The notes below the pieces were generated by a model. The model ran no database searches, had not been told where the DNA came from, and saw only the letters and a program-made list of their open reading frames with translations. A program made the position numbers and the translations under genes. Source: Flavivirga spongiicola (GTDB taxonomy: Bacteria; Bacteroidota; Bacteroidia; Flavobacteriales; Flavobacteriaceae). From it: a stretch of DNA of 64,000 bases. This document shows, one piece after another, positions 43,390-51,523 of this stretch; within the stretch, counting starts at the first letter, position 1; the number at the start of each line of letters is the position of its first letter. The stretch lies in assembly GCF_030540825.1 (NCBI RefSeq), contig NZ_JAUOEO010000001.1:3423001-3487000 (forward strand), read 5' to 3'.

Positions 43390-45414
43390 ATGAATATCAT
43401 TAAAACTAAAAGAATAGTGTTGATAAAATTAATAAATCGCTTACTACTTTTAACAGGAATCGTGGCCATAGTATCTTGTGGTAAAAAGATTATTGAAAAA
43501 CAAATAGTAGAGAGACCAAATTTTCTATGTATTACATTTGAAGATGCAAGCCCTTATGGGCTTAGTTGTTATGGTAATCCCGATTTTAAAACACATACAA
43601 TCGATAGTTTAGCAAAAAGAGGAATTTTATATACCAATGCATTTTCTACTGCTCCACATTGTTCACCTGCAAGATCTACATTGATAACAGGTTCATTTGC
43701 GACTACTTATGGTATGGATGTGCATCGGGAAGATTATGAAACACCTCAGCATATCTTTTACTCAGAGATTCTAAGAAAGCATGGCTATTTTTGTACTAAT
43801 AACACAAAAACAGATTACAATACGATCCTAAATGATAAGAGTTTTTGGGATGAATGTGGAGTCAATGCAACTTATTGGAGTAAACAAAGAAAACCAAACC
43901 AGCCTTTTTTTGCTGTATTTAATGCAAGTGCGACCCACATGGGAAGGATGCGCACTATAATTACAAAAGACAGAGGGAGATACAAGAAAATGGGGATAAA
44001 TCCGGAGACAATACAATTACCTAATTATGTTCCAGATTTACCAGACGTACGTTCAGATTTGGCTGTTCATTTGGAGTCCTATAAAGGCGTAGATCTTTGG
44101 TTACGTACTTTTTTAAACGATTTAAAACAAAGAGGGTTGGCAGAAAATACCATCATTTTCTTTTATAGCGATCACGGAGGTTGCTTACCTAGAGGGAAGG
44201 GGTTTCCGTTTGAATCTGGCTTAAAAGTTCCCTATATAGTCCATGTCCCAGAAAAATGGCAAAAGATATACGGAATCAAGCAAAGCATCATAGAAGATAG
44301 GTTAATAGGTTTCGAAGATTTTGCTCCTACAGTTCTTAATTTGGCAGGTATAGAGATTCCTGGATTTATGCAAGGACACCCTTTTTTAGGACCAGAATCT
44401 GATAAAGAAAAACAGTACCAGTTTGGTTTTAGAACCAATCAGGAAAATTATCATTATGATCCTTCAAGAACAGTTAGAGATGGTAAATATAAATACATCA
44501 GAAATTATATTCCCCACAAACCATTTGCTTTAAGAAATTTGTATCAGTGGGGGATGCCTGCAAATTTAGCATGGGATAATTATGTTTTATCTGGAGCTTG
44601 TAACAATGAGACCTGGTTACAACCATTTAAACCAAAAACGTCAGAGATGTTATTCGATTTAGATAAAGATCCTAACGAGTTAAATAATCTGGCAGACAAC
44701 CCTATTTATTCGAATAAATTAATAGAGCTAAGAACAGCGGTATCAAAACATATTCGTGAAACAAAAGATTTAGGTTTTTTCTTTAGAGGAGGTCGAAAGA
44801 AAGAAGAAGGCTTATATAAATGGGTTAGAAAAACTAATTTTCCATTGGAAGAGATGTACGATGCGGCGGAAAAAGCAAGTATGCCAACCTTGAGGGATAT
44901 ACCTTATCTAACAAAATTGTTATCTAACAAACATGCAGATATTAGATATTGGGGAGCGGTAGGTTTTAATACCCTTGCTTCAAGAGGAGACATTAAAGAA
45001 GTTCCTTTGGTTTTGAAAAATGTAGTAAAAGATTCTGTTATTCAAGTTTCAACAATGGCTGCCGAAGCACTTTGTTATATTTCGGAGGATGACAAAGCAC
45101 TTTCTCTTTTATTTGAAAGGTTTAAGAATAATGATAATACCGCCTATTCGGCATTGGAAACGTTGACCTGGTATCCTAAGCAAAAAAAGAGGGTGGCAAC
45201 TTTAGCGGGTAAATTGGAAAACCTATTGGCTGAAAATGAAAAAAATAAAGATGATAGAATGAGTATCTATTTGAAGATTCGTTCCTTAATGGTAAACATA
45301 GGTAAGTTACCCGTTAAAGATTTATATCCTGAAAGTCATAAAGAAAAAGGACGATTGCTTAATATAAAATCTAGACAATTTCAGTATCCTGAAGGCGTCA
45401 TATTATATGAATAA
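43390..45414 (+). CDS. S1-family sulfatase with C-terminal repeat domain, lipoprotein
   Basis: The protein has 674 residues with lipobox VSC (about 30). The formylglycine motif is CSPAR (Cys91, HCSPARSTLITG), and the metal Asp residues are in FEDAS near 51 and YSDHGG. The arylsulfatase core ends near 470. The last 160 residues look like HEAT-type helical repeats (LRDIPYLTKLLSN, DIRYWGAVGFNTLA). A sulfatase-activating enzyme must be encoded elsewhere. It hydrolyses a sulfate ester on a saccharide; position specificity is not readable. Confidence 0.92.
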   Translation: MNIIKTKRIVLIKLINRLLLLTGIVAIVSCGKKIIEKQIVERPNFLCITFEDASPYGLSCYGNPDFKTHTIDSLAKRGILYTNAFSTAPHCSPARSTLITGSFATTYGMDVHREDYETPQHIFYSEILRKHGYFCTNNTKTDYNTILNDKSFWDECGVNATYWSKQRKPNQPFFAVFNASATHMGRMRTIITKDRGRYKKMGINPETIQLPNYVPDLPDVRSDLAVHLESYKGVDLWLRTFLNDLKQRGLAENTIIFFYSDHGGCLPRGKGFPFESGLKVPYIVHVPEKWQKIYGIKQSIIEDRLIGFEDFAPTVLNLAGIEIPGFMQGHPFLGPESDKEKQYQFGFRTNQENYHYDPSRTVRDGKYKYIRNYIPHKPFALRNLYQWGMPANLAWDNYVLSGACNNETWLQPFKPKTSEMLFDLDKDPNELNNLADNPIYSNKLIELRTAVSKHIRETKDLGFFFRGGRKKEEGLYKWVRKTNFPLEEMYDAAEKASMPTLRDIPYLTKLLSNKHADIRYWGAVGFNTLASRGDIKEVPLVLKNVVKDSVIQVSTMAAEALCYISEDDKALSLLFERFKNNDNTAYSALETLTWYPKQKKRVATLAGKLENLLAENEKNKDDRMSIYLKIRSLMVNIGKLPVKDLYPESHKEKGRLLNIKSRQFQYPEGVILYE

Positions 45415-45432
45415 TGATATAAACTCACTTTT

Positions 45433-47004
45433 ATGAAAAATATATATCTGTTTTCGTTTATCATTTTCTCCTGTGTATTTCAAGCATGTTCACAGGAAAA
45501 CAGTGATGCTGTAAGACCAAATATTCTTTTTATTGCTGTTGATGATTTAAAACCGACTATTGGAAGTTTTGGAGATAGTTATGCTATTACACCAAACATA
45601 GATAAGTTATCTGAAAAGGCTACAATTTTTTTGAATAATCACACACAACAAGCTATTTGTGGTCCGTCTAGGGCAAGTTTAATGACAGGAAAGCGTCCTG
45701 ATTATACAAAGGTTAGAGACCTGAAGACTAGAATGCGAGATGTTAACCCTGATATTTTGACAATCCCTCAATATTTTAAAGAAAGTGGGTATACGACTGC
45801 TATAACGGGTAAAATTTTTGATTTTAGATGCATAGATAAATTTGGAGATAAAGTTTCTTGGACTATTCCATATATAAGAGAATATGATATAGATTATCCA
45901 GAGAAATATGGCAAACCCGAGATAAACTATTATCAAAATAAAGAGATCAAAGCGAAATATACCCAACTTAAAGAAGAAGCCAGATCTAAAGGTATTAAGG
46001 ATGTAATTCAATATGCAAAGGATAGATTTAAACCTCCTTTTGAATCGAGTAATGCACCCGATGAAGCCTATACAGATGGCGCCATCGCGGTTCATGCTTT
46101 GAAATTATTAGATACCGTTACAAAGGACCGTTCAAAACCCTTCTTTTTAGCTGTTGGGTTTAAAAGGCCGCATTTACCCTTTGTAGCACCAAAAAAATAT
46201 TGGGACTTGTACAATAGAGAAGACGTGGTATTAAGTGCTTACCAGAAAAAAGCGAAAAAGAGCACAGATTTGGCATACCACAACTCTTTTGAATTGTTAA
46301 AATACAAAACTCCAGAGATAGATTACATTGTAAAAGATGGTTTGTTGGAATTAAGTTCAGATGCGCAAAAAAAACTAATACATGGCTATTACGCCTCCGT
46401 GTCATTTGTAGATGTTCAGATAGGAAAGATTGTAAAAAAGCTAAAACAATTAGGATTAGACAAAAATACGATCATCGTGCTTTGGGGAGATCACGGTTGG
46501 CATTTGGGAGATCATAGTATGTGGAACAAACATTCTAATTTTGAACAAGCTACACGCTCCCCTTTAATAATAAGCGCACCCTATTTAAATAATGCAACTT
46601 TAAAAGTAAGTTCTCCCACCGAATTTTTGGATATTTTTCCGACCCTATGCGAACTATCTGGGGTGGATATTCCAGAGGAATTAGACGGAAAAAGTTTATT
46701 TCCAATAATGAATGGTGCAAAGAAAGAAGTAAAGAAATATGCGGTTAGTCAGTATCCTAGAGGAGATAACACAGGGTATAGCTTTAGAACCGGAAGCTAT
46801 AGATATACCGTTTGGATAGGAAATAATAAAAAAAGCACAGATGTCATAACCCTTGATGACATTGTGGCTCAGGAACTATATGATTATAGTGTTGACCCTT
46901 TGGAAACATCCAACTTTTTTGGAGAAAAAGAGTATAAATCCATTGAGCAAGAATTGCTCGCAATGGCAGAGGCATTTTTTACAAGAGAAGTAAAACAAAA
47001 ATAG
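45433..47004 (+). CDS. S1-family sulfatase, iduronate-2-sulfatase-like, lipoprotein
   Basis: The protein has 523 residues with lipobox FQAC (about 19). The motif CGPSR (Cys76, AICGPSRASLMTGKRPD) is the formylglycine site, and IAVDDLKP holds the metal Asp pair. LWGDHGWHLGDHSMWNKHSNFE is the block typical of the iduronate-2-sulfatase-like branch. In this locus, 2-O-desulfation of a hexuronic acid is plausible. It lies 18 bp after the previous sulfatase and 63 bp before the PL12 gene. Confidence 0.92.
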   Translation: MKNIYLFSFIIFSCVFQACSQENSDAVRPNILFIAVDDLKPTIGSFGDSYAITPNIDKLSEKATIFLNNHTQQAICGPSRASLMTGKRPDYTKVRDLKTRMRDVNPDILTIPQYFKESGYTTAITGKIFDFRCIDKFGDKVSWTIPYIREYDIDYPEKYGKPEINYYQNKEIKAKYTQLKEEARSKGIKDVIQYAKDRFKPPFESSNAPDEAYTDGAIAVHALKLLDTVTKDRSKPFFLAVGFKRPHLPFVAPKKYWDLYNREDVVLSAYQKKAKKSTDLAYHNSFELLKYKTPEIDYIVKDGLLELSSDAQKKLIHGYYASVSFVDVQIGKIVKKLKQLGLDKNTIIVLWGDHGWHLGDHSMWNKHSNFEQATRSPLIISAPYLNNATLKVSSPTEFLDIFPTLCELSGVDIPEELDGKSLFPIMNGAKKEVKKYAVSQYPRGDNTGYSFRTGSYRYTVWIGNNKKSTDVITLDDIVAQELYDYSVDPLETSNFFGEKEYKSIEQELLAMAEAFFTREVKQK

Positions 47005-47067
47005 ATGGTGTGAATGATAACTATTATGCTTGTAGTTGAATTGACATTAAATTATAGATAACTAAAT

Positions 47068-49224
47068 ATGATCTTAAGAATAAATCATTTTGTAATTCTT
47101 TTTCTCTTAATTGGATTCAAGACTGTTAAAGCTCAAAAGAGTCAAGTTTTAGAAAGACTCGATTTGAATAATCCACAATTATTGGAAACCAAAGAGGCTT
47201 ATCAAAAAGGAAATGAGAAGGCTGCATTAGAGTCATTATTGACATATTATCGAAAAAAAGATGATATGTATTTAAAGGCTTTTAAGAGTGATATTGATTT
47301 TATTAAAACCCAATACCGTGAAGCGGTAGATAGAACGGTGAAAACCGCCAATGAAGTATTGAAAAAGTCTTTTATGTTTCGATACGAATGGGATATGGAA
47401 AAAACAAATATACCATACCAATTTAAGGGAGAGATAAATTGGACAGCGTCTCCCAATGGTGATCCTGAGTGGTGTTATATGATTAACAGACATCGTTTTT
47501 GGATTGATCTTGGAAAGACTTATTTTTTAACAGGAAAGGAAAAATATGCAAAAGGTCTTGTTAACCAAATAGCGCATTGGATTGATAATAACCCAATAGA
47601 AGATAGGCTCAAAAAATTATCGTGGAGAAGAATAGAGGCTGGTATTCGTTGTGAAAATTGGATTAAATCTTTTGAATATATTAAAGAATCAAAATATGTG
47701 ACTCCAGAGTTTTTGGTGAAATTCCTGAATGCCATGTATGAACATGGCATGTATATAAACAGCTCGTATAACTATTTTTCAAAAACAAGCAATTGGGGTG
47801 TTTTAGAATTCCACGGATTGTTTAATTTATCCCATTATTTCACGGAATTTAAGCTGGCCCCTCAATGGCAGCATGACGCTATTGATCATTTAGCAAATAA
47901 TATACAATTACAAATTCTGGAAGATGGCAGTCAATGGGAGCAATCTCCCATGTACCACAATGAGCTTTTTCATTGTTTTATGAATGTGAATTTAATTGCA
48001 CAGCGAAAAAATATCGTACTTCCAGAAATTTTAGTTCAAAAAACTAAGGCTATGGCATACGCTAACATAAAATGGCAAAAACCAAATTTCCATCAACCCA
48101 TGTTAGGAGATAGTGATGATACGGATTTACGAGGGTTACTTACGCAGGCTTCTTTTATATTTAATGATGAGGTTATAAAATCAAGAGCATTAAAGACCTT
48201 AGATTACGAGACCTTTTTTACACTTGGGAGAGAAAATTACAGAACATACCAAAATATGACATCCTCTCAGCCAGATTTTTTATCTGCTTACCAGAAAAGT
48301 TCGGGAGATTATTATATGCGTTCTTCATGGAAAGAAGATGCTACATATACCAGTCTGCATTTAAAAAAATTAGGGAATGGGCACGGGCATGATAATATTT
48401 TACATTTTACACTTTTTGCCAATCAAAGAGATTATTTGGTAGATGGAGGGCGCTATACCTATGTGAATAATGAATGGAGGAGACTATTCAAGAGCAGTAA
48501 GAGTCACAATACTTTGGGAGTAGATGATCTGCCTAATAGTATTTATAAAAACTCATGGACCAATGAATATGAAGCACGTTCGCAAGGGATATATACAAAA
48601 TCGACTAGCGATTTTGATTATGCAGAAGCAGAAAATACAGCCTATAAAAGATTGAAAGATCCCGTTTCAATGAAGAGAAGAATGCTGTTTTTGAAACCAA
48701 ATATTTGGTTGGTGTTTGATAGCTTTTCTGCCAACGGGAGCCATAAATATTCGCAATATTTTAATTTTCCAAACAACCTTATTGAAATAAAAAACAATGG
48801 ACTGTCTACGACATACCCAAAAGATAATCTAAGGATACAACCCATAAATGAAACCCGTATCGAGTTGGTTGATGCCTGGTGGTCGCCGGAATACAATCTG
48901 AAAAAGAAAAGTAAACGTGCTGAATTATCTAAAAGGGCTAAAGGTTTCAGTTCTTTTATTTCATTGTTGTACTTCCCGGAAACCACGGTATTGCGATTCG
49001 AAAAAACACCTGTATATAACCGTGAAGATGAATTGATTTCAGACACAGATGCTGAGGCGGTAAGTATTTTTTATGAAGATAAACAATATACGCTCTTCAT
49101 AGTCCACAATTCTCCCTCACCTAAGACTCACTTTTTTAAAGTAAATAATCAATTGATATATGGGGAAGTCGTATTGATTGAGAAAGGTATAAATGGAAAT
49201 AAAATTTTAGTTATTAAGGAATAA
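47068..49224 (+). CDS. Heparinase III-like polysaccharide lyase (PL12)
   Basis: The protein has 718 residues with signal peptide ending near KAQ. An N-terminal (alpha/alpha) toroid (RFWIDLGKTYFLTG, WRRIEAGIRCENWIKSFEYI, SNWGVLEFHGLFNLS, EQSPMYHNELFHCFMNV) precedes a beta-sandwich lyase domain (GHGHDNILHFTLFANQRDYL, VDGGRYTYVNNEWRRLFKSSKSHNTLGVD). These are heparinase II/III family blocks; length and order fit PL12 heparan-sulfate lyases, which cut at glucuronate-containing, low-sulfated sites. The Tyr, His and Asn of these blocks are the usual catalytic residues. It is the fourth gene of the operon. Confidence 0.9.
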   Translation: MILRINHFVILFLLIGFKTVKAQKSQVLERLDLNNPQLLETKEAYQKGNEKAALESLLTYYRKKDDMYLKAFKSDIDFIKTQYREAVDRTVKTANEVLKKSFMFRYEWDMEKTNIPYQFKGEINWTASPNGDPEWCYMINRHRFWIDLGKTYFLTGKEKYAKGLVNQIAHWIDNNPIEDRLKKLSWRRIEAGIRCENWIKSFEYIKESKYVTPEFLVKFLNAMYEHGMYINSSYNYFSKTSNWGVLEFHGLFNLSHYFTEFKLAPQWQHDAIDHLANNIQLQILEDGSQWEQSPMYHNELFHCFMNVNLIAQRKNIVLPEILVQKTKAMAYANIKWQKPNFHQPMLGDSDDTDLRGLLTQASFIFNDEVIKSRALKTLDYETFFTLGRENYRTYQNMTSSQPDFLSAYQKSSGDYYMRSSWKEDATYTSLHLKKLGNGHGHDNILHFTLFANQRDYLVDGGRYTYVNNEWRRLFKSSKSHNTLGVDDLPNSIYKNSWTNEYEARSQGIYTKSTSDFDYAEAENTAYKRLKDPVSMKRRMLFLKPNIWLVFDSFSANGSHKYSQYFNFPNNLIEIKNNGLSTTYPKDNLRIQPINETRIELVDAWWSPEYNLKKKSKRAELSKRAKGFSSFISLLYFPETTVLRFEKTPVYNREDELISDTDAEAVSIFYEDKQYTLFIVHNSPSPKTHFFKVNNQLIYGEVVLIEKGINGNKILVIKE

Positions 49225-49267
49225 CATAGAGCTTAAACTAACAGTCAGGCTCCTTATAAATAGATGT

Positions 49268-49331
49268 AACATATAGCATTTAAATAGGTAACATCAGTTG
49301 GATCGTATTTTTAAAGGACTTCCTAAATTGT
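49268..49331 (+). promoter_or_regulatory. Locus motif E (upstream of T9SS-tail protein)
   Basis: The half-sites AACATA (49268) and AACATC (49290) are 22 bp apart, and AAATTGT begins at 49325, 28 bp after the 7-nt second half-site. It has the same spacing as the other four elements of the locus but less sequence match in the middle. Confidence 0.6.
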
Positions 49332-49356
49332 AGTATTAATTTAACTTATAATAATT

Positions 49357-50121
49357 ATGAAGAAAAAATACTCAATTAAGACACATTTGACTTTTATATT
49401 TGTGTTAAGTCTTTTATTAGGTTTTGAAGTGTCTGTAAATGCTCAGACCTTTAATTTTGATACTGATACTGACACAGAAGGTTGGACATCATCTAATGGA
49501 ACACTGGCTGTTGCTGGAGGTATTATGACCTTAACACCAAATGTAGGAACAACTAGCCCAGGTGCTAAGTATCCAAATGCTCTAAACCCTGCTAATGGAC
49601 AATACTTACATGTATTATGCACAACTCCTGGTCCGGAAATTGATAGACGAATTCGATTTAGAGTTGATAGTGATGGTACATGGACAACTCAAAATATTAT
49701 AATTTCTGCTAACCCCCAAACATATAATTTTGATCTCAGTAGTAATCCAGGCTGGACGGGAACATCTATAAGTGATATAACCATTCGTTTTCAATCAAAT
49801 AATAGTACAACAGCATCTGTAGAAAACGTTTCAATTGATGCCATAATTTTTGACAACAATCCAACATTGAACATCGTGTCATTAGAAAGATTCGATTTCT
49901 CATTCTTTCCTAACCCAACCCAAGATAAGATAAACTTAAAAGCTAATGAGCCTATTAACCAAGTTCAAGTATATACCTTATTAGGTAAAGAAGTTTTAAA
50001 TTTAGACTTAGGCGACATATCTAACCCAAACGTGGATATCTCTAGCTTAAGTGTTGGAATTTATAATATGAAAGTTAGCATTGGCGATTCAGTTGGAGTC
50101 GTAAAGGTTGTTAAAAAATAG
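49357..50121 (+). CDS. Secreted beta-sandwich protein with T9SS sorting tail
   Basis: The protein has 254 residues with signal peptide ending near VNA-Q. Residues about 32-165 (NFDTDTDTEGWTSSNG to AIIFDN) look like a carbohydrate-binding-module-type beta-sandwich. The last 80 residues are a Por-secretion tail, with FDFSFFPNPTQDKINLKA, VQVYTLLGKEVLNL and SSLSVGIYNMKVSI, ending in VVKK. It is likely exported by the type IX system and attached to the surface or released. It sits alone between the PL12 and PL13 genes with its own locus motif, so it may be a glycan-binding accessory protein. Confidence 0.85.
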   Translation: MKKKYSIKTHLTFIFVLSLLLGFEVSVNAQTFNFDTDTDTEGWTSSNGTLAVAGGIMTLTPNVGTTSPGAKYPNALNPANGQYLHVLCTTPGPEIDRRIRFRVDSDGTWTTQNIIISANPQTYNFDLSSNPGWTGTSISDITIRFQSNNSTTASVENVSIDAIIFDNNPTLNIVSLERFDFSFFPNPTQDKINLKANEPINQVQVYTLLGKEVLNLDLGDISNPNVDISSLSVGIYNMKVSIGDSVGVVKVVKK

Positions 50122-50278
50122 AACAAATCAATACTAATTAGTTAAAGAACGGTTTTATAGATAAGCCAGTTTTTAAGATTTTAGAAAAAGGTTAGGGTTA
50201 TGAATATTTGTGAGCACAAATAAAGCATAACCCTAATTTTATTTTATAAAGTATATAATAAATAACTATAGAAAAAGT

Positions 50279-50345
50279 AACATCCACACCTTTACAAAGA
50301 AACATTTATCATATGACTGTAATTTAATATCTAGTTAAATTTACA
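50279..50345 (+). promoter_or_regulatory. Locus motif B (upstream of PL13)
   Basis: AACAT half-sites at 50279 and 50301 (22 bp apart) have ACCTTTACAAAG between them. AAATTTACA lies at 50337-50345, 29 bp after the AACATTT half-site. It lies about 50 bp before the PL13 start codon. Confidence 0.75.
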
Positions 50346-50393
50346 AAAATAACTGTCACGTTTTGAAATTACAGTTTTAAATAAAATCAATAT

Positions 50394-51449
50394 ATGAAAA
50401 GAGTTTACCTGTGTTTTTTTATGCTTATAGCATTGCTTTCTTGTGCACAAACTAAAAAGCAATCAAAAAAGCTAAATGTTGAAAAAGAAATTACATCCAG
50501 GTCAAGTGCTCAAAAAGATGTTGCGAGTGCTAGTGATATTGTTGATGGTCGATTTATAGTAATCGGGAATAGGAGCCCAAGTGGCATAGTTACCAGAGAA
50601 GAAACAAAAAAGGGGCCTATATATCATTTTAAAGCAACAGGAGATGCAAATCGTATAGAATTTAGCCCTTGTTTTGGCTCTAAAGAAAACCTTAAGGATA
50701 TTTCTCAAGAAGAAATAGAGCTATTGAAAAAAATAAAAAGTGCTTATGAATATGATGATGAAGGACAATATGGAGAAACGGTGACCTATGAGTGGGAAGC
50801 ACGATTTCCTGAAAAAATGATTGAAGGAAAAGGGGGTATATTTGCTCAATGGCATGGCAGGCCAGACCGTACGTTGGTTAAAGATCCAAAAGGAAATTTA
50901 CAATACCTGCCAAAAGAGAAATTTGTAGCTATGTTGGATACTGTATATTTTGAAAAAAATGTAGGTATGAGTATAAAAGATAATAAACCAAATGGGTGGT
51001 TTGTTGATAATTCTGCAGGAGGTCCCATTGCAGCTTTCCATTTTCGTCCAGATTATATGTACCTAATGGTGCGTACAGAAGCAAATCGAATTTCAAATCC
51101 AACATTTAAGGTAAAACCAAAACCAGGAATACATCTCAATCAATTAATAGGAAAAGATGGCAAGTATGGCACCATCGTATTTGAAAAACCTTCATCAGAA
51201 GTGCCTATTAATGAATGGATCAAGTTCAAGGTCAAAATTAAATATAGTAAGTATAGCAAAATAGCTGATGAGGTATTAAAATCAGGAGGAATTCAGGTAT
51301 GGATGAATGGTGAAAAAGTAGCTGATTGGAAAGGTAATATTGGTAAAAACGATCTACATGGCCCTTATTTTAAATATGGAATTTACAAACCGGGAAAACT
51401 TGGTTTTAAAGTAGATTGTAAAAAACTTATACAAACAATTAATAGGTAA
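50394..51449 (+). CDS. Heparinase I-like polysaccharide lyase (PL13), lipoprotein
   Basis: The protein has 351 residues with lipobox LLSC (Cys17). A beta-jelly-roll protein follows, with GGIFAQWHGRPD (a catalytic His is expected in this strand), FHFRPDYMYLMVRTEAN, EWIKFKVKIKYSK, GGIQVWMNGEKVADWKG and the C-terminal GPYFKYGIYKPG, whose Tyr matches the catalytic Tyr region. These are the blocks of PL13 heparin lyases, which cleave highly sulfated 2-O-sulfoiduronate sites. The length is close to the family (about 380). It is 75 bp before the PL8-type gene. Confidence 0.85.
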   Translation: MKRVYLCFFMLIALLSCAQTKKQSKKLNVEKEITSRSSAQKDVASASDIVDGRFIVIGNRSPSGIVTREETKKGPIYHFKATGDANRIEFSPCFGSKENLKDISQEEIELLKKIKSAYEYDDEGQYGETVTYEWEARFPEKMIEGKGGIFAQWHGRPDRTLVKDPKGNLQYLPKEKFVAMLDTVYFEKNVGMSIKDNKPNGWFVDNSAGGPIAAFHFRPDYMYLMVRTEANRISNPTFKVKPKPGIHLNQLIGKDGKYGTIVFEKPSSEVPINEWIKFKVKIKYSKYSKIADEVLKSGGIQVWMNGEKVADWKGNIGKNDLHGPYFKYGIYKPGKLGFKVDCKKLIQTINR

Positions 51450-51523
51450 TGTAATACATTGACAACGGTTTATTGTAAAGACATAACATGGTAAAAAAGA
51501 AATTAGAAATTAAATTTTATAGA

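Noticed and set aside
45679..46095. 138-codon minus-strand ORF inside the second sulfatase gene
   Set aside because: It lies wholly within a well-supported sulfatase and has no domain or signal of its own.
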